Shown here: positions 26,186-37,518 of the stretch, one piece after another
Numbering within the stretch: position 1 is the first letter of the stretch
How the letters are laid out: each line of letters starts with the position of its first letter
Assembly (NCBI GenBank): GCA_029582155.1
Contig: CM055895.1
Location: 45,156,578 to 45,220,577 of the forward strand
Source of the DNA: Panopea generosa
Lineage: Eukaryota; Mollusca; Bivalvia; Adapedonta; Hiatellidae
Length of the DNA: 64,000 bases
Reading direction: 5' to 3'
Translations under genes and position numbers: made by a program
Notes under the pieces: generated by a model
Seen by the model: only the letters and a program-made list of their open reading frames with translations
Database searches by the model: none
Told to the model about the DNA's origin: nothing

Positions 26186-26263
26186 CTTGTTCGTGTTTAT
26201 AGAAGAGGTTTTAAAGTCGAACTGGGGTGGGTGTGGGGTAGGGGGGGGGGGGGGGGGATGTGG

Positions 26264-26473
26264 TGCTCAATGGCCGAGTGATCTAAGGCGCCGTTTCAAG
26301 AACACTTATATCTCATCGTTGTAGATTCGAGCAACGTTCGCTGTGAGAAAGTTTGCCAGTTCCTTGCCGAAAGACGGCTGAGTCAGATTCAGTCCATATG
26401 TCTTCCTCTACCTATAAAACTGTATATGACAATCATGAAATGTGTTGAATATGGCGTTAAGGCCTATTTAAAA
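26264..26473 (+). mobile_element. tRNA-Leu-derived SINE
   Basis: Head ATGGCCGAGTGATCTAAGGC, B box GTAGATTCGAGCAACG, then GAGAAAGTTTGCCAGTTCC and body ending in TGGCGTTAAGGCC. A G17 run lies just upstream at 26241-26257. Same family as the minus-strand copies at 14835-15057 and 36168-36240. Confidence 0.78.
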
Positions 26474-26560
26474 GTCGATTTAGAAATATCTATATACCGA
26501 AATTATCAAAGTGAGGGAAAATGAAGAGATGTACAAATAAATTACTTTACTTTAAAGACT

Positions 26561-26578
26561 TTATTGTTTCCTTTATTG
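26561..26578 (-). terminator. Polyadenylation signals of secreted paralog 2
   Basis: Two copies of AATAAA on the minus strand (plus strand TTTATT), roughly 70-90 bp beyond the stop codon of the 26651-27223 gene, which is the expected distance for a poly(A) signal. Confidence 0.4.
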
Positions 26579-26650
26579 CTGTGCCACAATTTTTGTTTTA
26601 AAACATGTTTTAACTTTTTTTCAATACAATATCCTTTCATGAGATCCAAT

Positions 26651-27223
26651 TTAGCACGGCTGTCCACATATAATGCACGGTCTCCAACGCTGATTTCTGT
26701 AATGTATAGTAAATGTATCTAGCTCAACTCCCCATTCATCAGCAAATATTTCTATTTGTAACTTGTGATTACCTGCTGAAAGTGTCTGCTCAGTACCTAT
26801 TTGCCCAGTGTGGTTAAAAACGTTCCAGTTATTTCCTCCATTCCAGTATTCATCGGTAAGATAAGTACCGAATTCTTTTCCATCTATTTTGGCTACTAGT
26901 CTGTCGGTCGGTCCATCATTGGCGAATGTTATGTCGGTTAACGATAACTTCACGGTTCTGGGCGAATAGTACGGGATGATGCACAAATCGATTTCAATCA
27001 GATGATGGCCCATCGCTCTTAGAGCCTCTCCGTGTTTGGCTTTTGATCTTTCTATTAAATATAATCCAGGATTTTTGCTGCCTTTAAGTACCATGTGACG
27101 GAGAAATTTAAATGAAAATGTAACTTGCGTATTGCTCGCATGGTGGTATATAAGACTCCGTTGAGATGACACATGCCAGAAAAAGCTGCTGAACACAATA
27201 AGAAGCAAATGAATATTTGCCAT
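26651..27223 (-). CDS. Secreted small beta-rich protein, paralog 2 (divergent)
   Basis: Single exon, 190 residues from ATG 27221-27223 (context AAAATGG). Codons upstream in frame include GTG but no ATG. Signal peptide at about 1-20 (MANIHLLLIVFSSFFWHVSS). The N-terminal third (RSLIYHH to KHGEALRAMGHH) does not match the other paralogs, which carry an acidic EFE segment and WRSEAS there, so this copy is rearranged or fast-evolving. The core is clear: C81 in LCIIP, LTDITFANDGPTD at 95-107, NNWNVFNHTGQIG at 131-143 with an N-glycosylation sequon at N137, and ADEWGVELDTF at 161-171. The C-terminus is cysteine-rich (C183, C186, C190, in CIICGQPC) where the others have one cysteine, so extra disulfides or dimerisation are possible. 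Two AATAAA signals on the minus strand lie about 70-90 bp after the stop. Function unknown; CBM-like fold inferred as for paralog 1. Confidence 0.8.
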   Translation of the reverse strand: MANIHLLLIVFSSFFWHVSSQRSLIYHHASNTQVTFSFKFLRHMVLKGSKNPGLYLIERSKAKHGEALRAMGHHLIEIDLCIIPYYSPRTVKLSLTDITFANDGPTDRLVAKIDGKEFGTYLTDEYWNGGNNWNVFNHTGQIGTEQTLSAGNHKLQIEIFADEWGVELDTFTIHYRNQRWRPCIICGQPC

Positions 27224-27665
27224 TTTGAAATATCTCCAGTGCACAATCTTAAGCTAACTGAACTTTATCACGTTTATAACAGATGTAAATGTGTAAGGCG
27301 ACTAGCTGAGTTTATATAGAATAATACTAATAAACATGTTTTCAATTTTTAGAATTTTCATCACGTTTTAACAATTATATAACATTAACTTTATGACCCA
27401 TCACATCAATATACCATGTCGTGCAATAATATCAAATCATTCGAGGCTTTTAAAGTTTCAGGCTAACGAAGAAAAGTGTATGTTCTAATTTCACGACAAG
27501 AAACCATTAAGCTATTGAATTGCCGCGATATTTGTTAAACCAATGTCTTCTTGTATTCTAAATTTTGCCTTTTAACTTGATAAAATGTTTGAAGCTCTGA
27601 TTTTCTATCTTGTAATTAATGCCGTACGTGGTGTTCAGATTCTGTTTACAACAGGCGTAAATGAT
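27224..27665. other. 5' flank of secreted paralog 2
   Basis: Holds the TATA-like box listed separately. Otherwise nothing recognised. Confidence 0.35.
27311..27320 (-). promoter_or_regulatory. TATA-like box of secreted paralog 2
   Basis: Minus strand reads TCTATATAAA, about 91 bp upstream of the ATG at 27223. It is part of the shared layout of this gene family. Confidence 0.4.
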
Positions 27666-28003
27666 AAACAAGAGCACCGCAAGCGGGTGCAGACGCTCGT
27701 CTTTTTTTCCAAATATGTTAAGCAGGTCAAAGTCAGTGAAGTAAACTTTTTATACATGATGGTGATTTATTTAAAAAAATCAGTAACTCGACTAGTCTAG
27801 CATTGTCACAGAATTTATATTTTAATGTACCATCAAAACAAAAATATATCTTTATGAATGAAACCATATTTTATATTAGCAAAATAGTTAGTTATACATG
27901 TATGTGCAAGTAGGACTATTAGGGCAGAATATACACTATGTCTAAGTACTTAAGTTGAAATGTATTTAATTTAATACATTTTGTTTTAAAAAGTGTGTTT
28001 AGA

Positions 28004-28560
<557 letters not shown>

Positions 28561-28864
28561 GGTTTGGCTCGAGCAAATAACCAGGTAGATATGGGACAAT
28601 GGGCCTGGCATATTCAAACAATGATACAAGCTATTTCCAACCTGTGATCTATTTATCAACCTGAATACATTTACATGTACCCTTCATATAAATACCCAGT
28701 TTTGGGCTCATAAAACATAACACTTTTAACCCGATAATGCAAGTATAAACCAAGTCAATTTAATAGGTTAAGGTCAGTGATGTAAACTTTTTTTAGTTGA
28801 TGGTGACCAGTTTACAGAATCAATAGTATAACTGAAAAATAAAATTGATTTTAAAAGAAAAATC

Positions 28865-30000
28865 AAACCCGAGCTAAACAAAACATATGAATGTGAATAT
28901 GAATGTGGTTATGTGAAGTTAAGTCACCAAAACATGAGTAGTTTGTTTATAATTAGAGAAAAAGTTGAGCTAAACATAAAACTTTAACCAAACCCGAGCT
29001 AAACAAAAAACTTCAACCTAAAGTTTTAGAGCCCAAAGTATGGAAGATTAGGTAAGTTAGCTATATACATTGTTTATATAACATAATATGAATGTGGTTA
29101 TGAAGTTAAGTCACCAAAACATGAGTAGTTTGTTCAGAAACAGAGAAAAAGCTGAGCTAAACATACAACTTTAACCAAACCCGAGCTAAACGAAAAACTT
29201 CAACCTAAGGTTTTAGAGCCCAAAGTATGGAAGATTAGGTTAGTAAGCTATATACATTGTTTCTATACCATAATATGAAATTGGTTATGAAGTTAAGTCA
29301 CCAAAACATGAGTAGTTTGTTCAGAAACAGAGAAAAAGCTGAGCTAAACATAAAACTTTAACCAAACCCGAGCTAAACGAAAAACTTCAACCTAAGGTTT
29401 TAGAGCCCAAAGTATGGAAGATTAGGTTAGTAAGCTATATACATTGTTTCTATACCATAATATGAAATTGGTTATGAAGTTAAGTCACCAAAACATGAGT
29501 AGTTTGTTCAGAAACAGAGAAAAAGCTGAGCTAAACATAAAACTTTAACCAAACCCGAGCTAAACGAAAAACTTCAACCTAAGGTTTTAGAGCCCAAAGT
29601 ATGGAAGATTAGGTTAGTAAGCTATATACATTGTTTCTATACAATAATATGAAATTGGTTATGAAGTTAAGTCACCAAAACATGAGTAGTTTGTTCAGAA
29701 ACGGAGAAAAAGTTGAGCTAAACATAAAACTTGAACCAAACCCGAGCTAAACAAAAAACTTCAAACTAAGGTTTTAGAGCCCAAAGTATGGAAGATTAGG
29801 TAAGTTAGCTATATACATTGTTTCTATACCATAATATGAATGTGGTTATGAAGTAAAGTCACTATAAAATGAGTAGTTTGTTCAGAAACAGAGAAAAAGC
29901 TGAGCTAAACATAAAACTTTAACCAAACCCGAGCTAAACAAAAAACTTCAATCTAAGGTTTTAGAGCACAAAGTATGGAAATTTAAGAAAGTTAGCTTTA
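28865..30000. repeat. 187-bp tandem array (left part)
   Basis: About six copies at an exact 187-bp spacing (marker AAAACATGAGTAGTTTG at about 28930, 29117, 29304, 29491, 29678, 29865). A further partial unit resumes at 34074-34190 after the Tc1-like insertion. Confidence 0.93.
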
Positions 30001-30496
30001 TACACTGACCCAAAAACTTTTACACTTTATATGTTTTAATATTTCTTTTGTTACAAACATGTTTCGAAACGTGTTATTAATGGCTATCAAAACTTAATTG
30101 CGGATAATCAAAATTTCCGAAGTATTCATGCGACCGAGCACAAAAAACGTTTTCCTTACTCTGCACGTGCACAGCATCCGGTTTTTCACTTACAGGTTAC
30201 ACACCGACAAGTAATCATTCGTTGCTTAGTACAGATAAAAAACTGATATTTGTTTTAATAAAACTCTTTTATCTAGCAATGCCACGTCTTTCTAAAACTG
30301 AATTATTTATAATTTTAGGGAGTATATTAGGTAAAAACGCTATGAATGTCTTTAAACATAAAATTTTTATTGCAATTGATTAAAACATTAATAAATAAAA
30401 TCCGAATGGTTTTGTATGTCAAATCAACCAAAATCTGACACAATTTCACAAAATATGTTTCCATTTTAAGCACAAGTTCTGATATCCCTTTTTAGT

Positions 30497-32920
30497 GTGT
30501 TATTTTGCCATGTCGGTGCAACTCCGTTATCACACTGCCTGAAGTTGATGACTGGCAAAGAACTGTTTATGAATATCCCTACCAAGAACAGGATTCAAGT
30601 ACTAGTCAGTCCTTATGACCAGACGTGCCTAGAATCTGCGATCATTGAGCGTTATTCAAACGCATGGACAATATTGGCCTTAGCGGAAGTTGTTCAACGG
30701 CCCATCAGAGCCATATATCCATATACCAACGGAAAAAATGACATTTCACACCAGAAACTGAACAGAGTTATTCGACCAAATGAGTCAACGGCTTCTGATG
30801 AATTATCTTTACTTTGGTATAAGATGGGGTTTATACCAACAGTCGGTACATTTTATAAAATGGATCATTTCTCAGCTGTCATTGATGTTACAGTTATATC
30901 TCAGCTTCAGATTACTGAAACGCCTGAGACAGATGTTACAGATACATCTCAATAACTTTCGCCTACATTCACAGAAACATTCACATCCACTTGTAAACGC
31001 AAAAGAAGTTCTTCAATTTATTTGCCAAGGAAAAAACGTTCATCGTCATCTTCCATCATCTCATTGGAACACAACCTTTCGTTATCGAACAGGTTCGATG
31101 AATTAGAACAATTCTATACCTCTTCTGGCAGTGACGATGGGGCGGGTGAAAACATTATTACAATTCCGGCCAATATCCACATCCAACCAAATCCCGTCAA
31201 ATCAAAATTCCTGGACACCATAAATGTATTTCAGGTTTTGACCAAACATGATGATACACCAGCTGAAAAAATACCGCTTGTGCTAAGAACGACGTTCACA
31301 TCGTTGTGTCGCATGTGACCAACAGTGCTCAGAAGAAAGATTTTGTTAACGATTGTAGAGTATGGAAGTCGCACTCCGGCACCACTGTCAACCAGTACTT
31401 CACAATTAATGATTGATTGATTGATTGAACATTAAGCCTTATTTTTATGCCATCGAGGGCTAACAGACGATCAGTTAACCTAACCACTGTTTTCTGGGAT
31501 TAACCAGTACTCGAGCACACCCCATCTCCGCAAGTAACTGATAACTTTCCCACTTGAATCAGTGGTGAGAGACGAATGATAATGAGACACAATGTCGTAT
31601 ATCAATCATCACGGAGACTGTTGCCGGGCGGGGGATTCGAACTCACGACCCCTGGATTGATAGTCAGACGCGTAACCGACTGAGCTAATCGGGCCCGGCA
31701 ACAATTAATGAAGACTTTTAAGTAAAAACTTTTAAGTAAAGAATATTGTGAAAAAAACGGTACAAATTGCTCAAAGCAAATTGTTAATATGAAAATTAGT
31801 TATACTCCATTAGAGCCGCAACCAACTGATGTCGTCAAGTTACATAGATATTACACAAAACTGAAAGCGGATGAAAACTACAAAAAAAAAGAGTGACTAC
31901 GGTCACAGAAGCGCCAGAATGGCTGAATTACATAAAAACCCGTGCCATTGTGGAATACTGAGGTGTTACATCAAAACCCGTGCCGTTGTGGAATACTGCG
32001 GTGTTACATCAAAACCCCTTACGGTAATTCTAAAACTGGAGAAGGTTACACAAGGACGGACCCTGAAGTTTTAAAACGGGCATTTGCAAAAACATGCGGT
32101 CCTATAAAATCTACCGAAGTTTTGGCAGATATGGCCCTTGACAATAGTCTGTCAGCCCCCAAGTCAAGTAGGCAGCTCCAAGACAAGATTTGTAGAGAGT
32201 AACAAAAAAAAAAACCCCAGAAAATAAAAGTTACAGTCGCGGAAATATTGCAGATGAAATTTTAAATATAACAGGACAAGATAACAACAACTTCTCAGTG
32301 CAGGAAGTCATTATATCTAAATGCAAACAACCTGTAACTATTATGTACACAGAAGATCAAATATTGGACTTTAAGAAAACTGCGTAGGTAACAACAGTAG
32401 TGTCGTTGGAGTCGTCAGAACTTTTAATTTAGGCAAAGTGTTTGTAACAACAATGACGTATAAAAATTGATGTGTTTTTAGTAGGAAAACTGACCAATAC
32501 CCCGTCTTTCTTGGACCTCTTTATCTGCACTGGGATGCTGAGCAAAGTACTCACCAAAAGTTCTTTGCTCGCGTGAGAAATAAAATTGGATCACAAAGTT
32601 TAACTTTAGGTACAGATGAGAAATTATTTAAAAAATAACCTCCCTGATTCAAATGACCTTTTATGTACAAAACATTTAAAAGATAACATTAGGCACTTTT
32701 TTGCAAAAAAACTGGATCAGAAGAAAATGGTAGAATTAGCATAATTAAAAGCATTTCAGCTCAGACAACAATGGTCTTGTGCTAAGTCTATACGAAGGTG
32801 AGTTTTTGAAACGTGAGGATGACCTGTCAACATATTTCGTTAAATACCCTCGATTCAAAAATTATTATGATAAATATTTGACAGACAAAATTTGTATCAT
32901 GTTTATAAACCTTTGAAAGA
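30497..32920 (+). pseudogene. MULE-type transposase remnant with OTU/vertnin-like N-terminus
   Basis: A row of frames interrupted by stops and shifts. Part 1 (30497-30955) reads like the OTU/vertnin-like domain of mollusc mobile-element proteins: SNAWTILALAEVVQRPIRAIYP in essence, then LWYKMGF and a late DHFSAVID. Its first codon is GTG, so no start is preserved. After a SINE insertion, part 2 (31930-32202) has YTRTDPEVLKRAF and SAPKSSRQLQDK. Part 3 (about 32415-32640) has FNLGKVFVTTMTYKN, PVFLGPLYLHWD and LTLGTDEKL, typical of the MULE transposase core around its catalytic residues. Part 4 (about 32650-32740) has CTKHLKDNIRHFF. A 38-bp tandem duplication at about 31938-32010 adds a frame break. 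Not functional. Confidence 0.7.
31413..31700 (-). mobile_element. Complete tRNA-derived SINE with 11-bp target duplication
   Basis: Flanked by ACAATTAATGA on both sides (31402-31412 and 31701-31711). On the minus strand it starts TGCCGGGCCCGATTAGCTCA with A box, has B box GTGAGTTCGAATCCCC, a body, then GTTAGCCCTCGATGGCATAA and ends in CAATCAATCAATCAATC. It splits the MULE-like remnant, so it is the youngest insertion in the stack. Confidence 0.88.
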
Positions 32921-33439
32921 AAAAAACAATTTCACAACTTTGGACAAACAATAACTCGGAATCTTTAAACATTTATATATTAACAATCAATATTTATTAT
33001 GTAGGTAGCGAATAATTAAAATTAAAGAAAACAACTGTAAATTATTGATTATTTATTCAAATTGAGGATATTTGTCCATGAAATACCGACTGGCACCTAT
33101 TAATGCCATATTTAGTTACATTTGATAAGTATTTAGACGTATTCGGACAATATTTGGGCATATCTTGGCAGCATTTGGGCAAATACGGAAGATTTGGGTA
33201 AATCGTGCCACCCGCGTAGAAGCAATGGCGGCGCAATGTTGATTTTCGGTAATGGATACATTTTGGAGAAACATTTATCAAACTAAGCTTGTTAAGATAA
33301 CTTTAAAACTATCGCCGATTGAAAATATAGTATACAAAAGAATTCATATTAGTATTTTTGATTTCTTTCGTGAATTAACGTTTTAAAATTAACCATACGT
33401 AAATCATTTTTTACCTGCAACACGTACTCCTTGGCGTTA

Positions 33440-33741
33440 CGGTGATCATGCACAGACGATCATAAACTGTTTGAGATGAAACCATTTCCATTTCGTGCTC
33501 GTCGGCCATATACTGGTCAGAATTGGACAGCGCGCCACCGAGCTGTTATGGGCACGACGTCAATTGCAATACACGCGAAAACAGTGGCAATGCCTCTGTA
33601 TACCCGAGCCTGAACCACATAGAACACGTTTTGAATGAATTGGATCGGTGGTTCAGGTCCAAACATCAAATTGATACCATACACGATCTCCGAAATGCAC
33701 TTCTGTTAGAACAGCAACGTATTCCAAACACGCTCATTTAG
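33440..33741 (+). pseudogene. Tc1-type transposase C-terminal remnant
   Basis: One frame reads PFRARRPYTGQNWTARHRAV, a shifted frame WARRQLQYTRKQW, then YPSLNHIEHVLNELDRWF and DLRNALLLEQQRIPNTLI. These match the linker/N-terminal catalytic border and the SPDLNPIEHVWDxL region of Tc1 DDE transposases. The segment with the second aspartate of the DDE triad is deleted and there is at least one frameshift. Confidence 0.75.
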
Positions 33742-34073
33742 CGTTACATAAGTTCATAGATATGACGTATTAAGAAACGCATTCGAAAAAACACACTGGT
33801 TACTGACGTTTTAAAAAAAGTCAGTTATTGCACTTAGTCAGCACTTTTTCAAATAATACATGAACATTTTCATTGTTCTGGAATTTTCATTTTGACCCTT
33901 CTTCACTTAACTGATAAAAAATAAAATGCGATATCTGATTGTTTCCGGTAAATTACACAGAAACATTAATATAGCCATAAAGCTTCGATGAAAACATTTT
34001 TTAACGCTGAACATATATTTATCAGCAAAAGATACTTTTTAAATTGATGTAAAGTTTTGATTTTGGGTCAGTG

Positions 34074-34190
34074 TACATTGTTTCTGTAACATAATATGAA
34101 TGTGTTTATGAAGTTTAGTCACCAAAACATGAGTAGTTTGTTCAGAAACAGAGAAAAGGCTGAGTTAAACATAAAACTTTAACCGGCGGA
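34074..34190. repeat. 187-bp array, continuation after the Tc1-like insertion
   Basis: TACATTGTTTCTGTAACATA onward matches the unit interrupted at 30000. It runs into the right end of the pearl/Helentron-like element. Confidence 0.88.
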
Positions 34191-34254
34191 CGACAACGAC
34201 GACGATGCCGACGCCGACACCAGGGTCATGACAAAAGCTCTCCCTTGTTTTTTT

Positions 34255-35330
34255 CAAAAAGACGAGTTAAAAATCAATACACTTGTACTATGAAGTCTCA
34301 GTTTCGTTTAAACTTTGTTTTCTAAATATAATATTACAGTTTCTCGTTAACACCACAACTAGCGGTAGGTATGAGTGGGGTATCAAATTGATAATTGAAT
34401 AGAAGGATACTATCACTGCTATGGTAACATAGATAACTGGTTCTGGTTTTTAAAAAAAATACAATGGGAGTGAAATCGAAATCGGACAGAGCCTCGTTTA
34501 ACATAAAACTCTGGCCCCTAGTTTTATCCAATGTGGATGCTTGTTTTCTTGGTAAAATGATGAAGAGTTGTACCTGCTTACTGACGTTGTAACTTCTGCC
34601 TAGTACGTAAGTTTTGTAAAACATAGACCATAAACAGACAACACCAATATTCTCGTTTCCCTTAAATTTTTTAACATTACTTCAAAGCCTTTTTAATAGA
34701 AACAGAAATTAAGTATTTATTATAATCGCTTTCTTCTTAATTCCTTAAACGTTCTGTGTTATTCTTATACCAATTGCTATTTCTGTCTTACGAACTAAAA
34801 TAGAACTCGCTTATAAATTGTGGGATGCAAAACTCTTAGCTAGTTTAGAATTTAATTGCAATTTCAATATTCCAAATTACAGTTTCATATTTTGATAACA
34901 GAGGGCGCTGTCCGGTTAAGCTCAATGTGTTTTTCCCTGATGACGTCATTAGTCCCGATTGACGTCAGTGCGTAAGTTCGAATAAGTGTTATCAAAATGG
35001 GTGAACTGAACGCATCGCCTCACAAATGCATGATACGCTTGCCAAAATAATGTACGACAGCGTTTACCAGGTCTTCTTTATCCGCCGAATGAAAGACGAT
35101 GCGAAAAACGAAGCAACTGGGCATCTGAGAAACTACCAACATGTTTTCGTACATTTCTATATTTTATATGAATCAATTTCACCATTAATATCCATCTGTT
35201 AATTCAAGCAGTAACCCAGCTCCAATTATGGTTTTTTCTGTTCGTTAGTGATTTTAACATGCATGTTGCGATACGACAGATAGAGAAAAAAGGGATGAGT
35301 CCCAATTTGCGACATTTTCCAATACAATAT
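34255..35330. other. Non-repetitive intergenic DNA
   Basis: No gene supported. The 34334-34624 minus-strand frame has no recognisable domain. Confidence 0.35.
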
Positions 35331-35334
35331 ATAG

Positions 35335-35420
35335 AAAAGTGTGACTGGAGGAACTCGAACCTAGCACCCTTCACTCACAAGGAGAGTGCTCTCAGCATAG
35401 CTTTCAAACAAATGCCAACA
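35335..35420 (-). mobile_element. Possible tRNA-like SINE head
   Basis: Minus strand reads GAGAGCACTCTCCTTGTGAG then GGGTGCTAGGTTCGAGTTCC, an A-box/B-box-like arrangement. No tail or target duplication seen, so weak. Confidence 0.35.
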
Positions 35421-35561
35421 CTTCCGAAACATGTATTAACACAGCATATTATAATTCTAAGTTCTATATCAACGACTACCACAAGCAGATAGTCACAAGA
35501 AATTCCAAATAAATACGTAAAATATATTCCTCTATCTAGTCAACACATAAAAAATCTTGTA

Positions 35562-35936
35562 TTGGACAAATTGAGAACGCCTAGAGACGATCTGCTCGCC
35601 GGGCGTTACGTGACTTTAGCCGCACTTCCAGTGTCACAAATGTATATGCTAAGAAAAGTAAATTGGAGACGCTTTGATATCCGTGATATTGACCTGAGAC
35701 TGATTATGTTATATAACATCTCTCATAACCAAAATGTAATCCCATCTAAAAAATATCTCATCCCAAATAAATCCAGTCAATCATCTCAATCCATTGTCTA
35801 CTGTCACATTCAGACTGGTTCAGATGTTCTCCTACGCATCATTCTTCATTTGAATTCCTTTTCTGACCAGATGGAGACACAAGAGGCCTCAAAGTCCAAC
35901 CAAGCTGTTTGCCAGGTCGAACATATTTCTTCATAG
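35562..35936 (+). other. Open frame of 124 codons, unrecognised
   Basis: The first codon is TTG, not ATG, and the frame lies between SINE pieces. Composition is Ser/Gln-rich at the end. No domain recognised. Could be an exon or, more likely, chance or an old element. Confidence 0.2.
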
Positions 35937-36011
35937 AAACCTGCTCTGTTTTAATCTTGATTTAATACACTTTTGTATATATCTACTTTAAAGCCTTTCA
36001 TTCTTGACGTG

Positions 36012-36165
36012 ATCGCAGCGTGGTCTAGTGGTAGAGCGTCCGCCTCGCATGCGGAAGGTCGTAGGTTCAATCCCCGACCGGGTCATTTAAAGACTTTAAA
36101 AATGGTACTAGAAGCTTCCTCACTTGGCGCTCAGCATTTAGAGGCTAGTTCTAGGTCTGGAACTT
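36012..36165 (+). mobile_element. tRNA-Ala-like SINE, 3' truncated
   Basis: Head GCAGCGTGGTCTAGTGGTAG, anticodon arm identical to the 18958 copy, B box GTAGGTTCAATCCCCG, then AATGGTACTAGAAGCTTCCT and TAGTTCTAGGTCTGG. It stops abruptly at a junction with an antisense tRNA-Leu SINE. Confidence 0.75.
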
Positions 36166-36167
36166 TC

Positions 36168-36240
36168 GACTTAGGCTGTGAGGGGTAAGTGATCTTGAGA
36201 CGGCGCCTTAGACTACTCGTCCACGGAGGACCCCAGCAAC
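36168..36240 (-). mobile_element. tRNA-Leu-derived SINE head fragment
   Basis: GTAAGTGATCTTGAGACGGC and GCCTTAGACTACTCG match the reverse complement of the head at 14990-15057. Fused directly to the preceding SINE. Confidence 0.65.
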
Positions 36241-36739
36241 TGGCATACGTATTATGTATTAAAAATTAAGAGTTAAACGATTAAATTAAACGCCTTAGCA
36301 TTTTTTTGTTTCAGGTATATCAAATAGAAATATAGTATTAATCATTTGTCAAAAGAAGTAGAAATGACATTATAATTAAAGAAAACACTACGCATATTGT
36401 ATACATATGAAAATCAAACATTTGGCACTATTAAGGATTTGGAGTTTATCATTTAAAATTAAGAAATAGGAATAAAGAATTCAACATTAAGCACATTCAT
36501 TTCGACATTTATAATTCAGAACTCGGTCTTGAGGAAGAAGAATTTCAACCCCGTTTGCTTTCCATATAGCTTGTCCATCCTCTACAATTACACTAATTAC
36601 AAACCACACACACAAAACAAATTAATATAATATTCGGTATGTATTTGACACAATCAAATTCGGTTAATGATGTTAGGTGATGAAGATACTCTTTTTATTA
36701 TGATGACAAAAATCTAATTCAAATGTTGTTATACAACAC

Positions 36740-37045
36740 CGCAGCGAAGTCTAGTGGTAGAGCGTCCGCATCACATGCAAAATGTCGTGGTTTGGTCATA
36801 GCAAAAACATGAAATATGGTACTAGAAGCTTCCTCGCTTAGCGATCAGCATTTAGGGAATAGTTCTAGATCTGGTCGGCACGGTGTCAGTAAACTGTGAT
36901 TTGGTGGGATATCATACAATGTGTCCGGGGCATGATACTCCAGTGTGGCAGCATATAGAATTATGTCTCAATTGAATGTAAACTCCGTCGTGATATGAAA
37001 TATGTGAAAGCGACATTAAACACGAAACAACAGCAATAAATCAAA
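36740..37045 (+). mobile_element. tRNA-Ala-like SINE with central conserved domain
   Basis: Decayed head (AGTCTAGTGGTAGAGCGTCC; anticodon arm and B box damaged), then GGTACTAGAAGCTTCCTCGC, a central domain with GTCGGCACGGTGTCAGTA, GGTGGGATATCAT and CCAGTGTGGCAGCA, and a 3' end CGACATTAAACACGAAACAA. The central block resembles the domain shared by MetaSINEs as I remember it; that assignment needs alignment. Confidence 0.7.
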
Positions 37046-37309
37046 AAAAAAAATCAAGTGTTGTTATATTGTTTGCAAACATGAATTTGCTTTTGTTTAT
37101 ACATTTTATCTCAAGTGGTTTTATAAAAGCTGATTTAAATCTTATAACCGACAGCAAGAAAACAGTTAATATTAAAAGATACCATTACACAGTTTCGCCC
37201 CATTTTGTCCTTGCACTTAAAAAATCGGCACTATGCTTCTTATGAGTAAAATAAAATACTGCAATAAGACATTACTGGTGTCCAAAAGATGGAAGTTACA
37301 GTATTTTAA

Positions 37310-37518
37310 CCCTTTACTCCATACATACGCGTTTTCCCTCACCAATCACAGAAGGCCTTTGAAAACAGTTCAGGAAGAGTTCAGATTGCTCGTGACGAGC
37401 AATTTGAACACTTCCTGCACTGTTTTCCACTCTGTCAGTTAATATAAACATAATTCACCCAATAATTCAAAAGCTTTCTATATAAGGTGTCCAAAAGGCA
37501 TCTATATGAAGTAAAGGG
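37310..37518. mobile_element. piggyBac-like MITE, complete (209 bp)
   Basis: Flanked by TTAA on both sides (37306-37309, 37519-37522). Ends CCCTTTACTCCATA and TATATGAAGTAAAGGG are inverted repeats beginning CCC, as in piggyBac-type elements. The centre is a long palindrome: arms from GAAAACAGTTCAGGAAG through CAGATTGCTCG, tip TGA, back to CTTCCTGCACTGTTTTC. No coding capacity. A 5'-incomplete copy lies at 20790-20985. Confidence 0.85.

Larger units (their letters stand above)
30003..34073 (+). mobile_element. Tc1/mariner-like element, degenerate, inserted at TA
   Basis: Termini CACTGACCCAAAA (30003) and its exact complement TTTTGGGTCAGTG (ending 34073), flanked by TA on both sides (30001-30002, 34074-34075), the Tc1/mariner target duplication. 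Outside, the 187-bp array reads through the join. The reading ATGCCACGTCTTTCTAAAAC at 30279 looks like a Tc1-type transposase start (MPRLSK). Coding remnants of the C-terminal half are at 33440-33741. Between them lies unrelated MULE-type sequence. Confidence 0.8.

Noticed and set aside
27223..27244. Upstream start for secreted paralog 2
   Set aside because: The first codon of the longer frame is GTG. The ATG at 27223 begins a proper signal peptide in good context.
30780..31318. Additional plus frames overlapping the OTU-like segment
   Set aside because: The 30780 frame is a shadow of the better one. The 31022 frame may be part of the same decayed protein and is covered by that pseudogene entry.
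31622..31700. Minus-strand tRNA gene
   Set aside because: It is the head of a SINE with 11-bp target duplication and a tail, and the T stem is poor.
36012..36085. tRNA-Ala(CGC) gene
   Set aside because: Anticodon and T arms look good, but the acceptor arm does not pair and the unit continues into a SINE body found again at 18958 and 36740.
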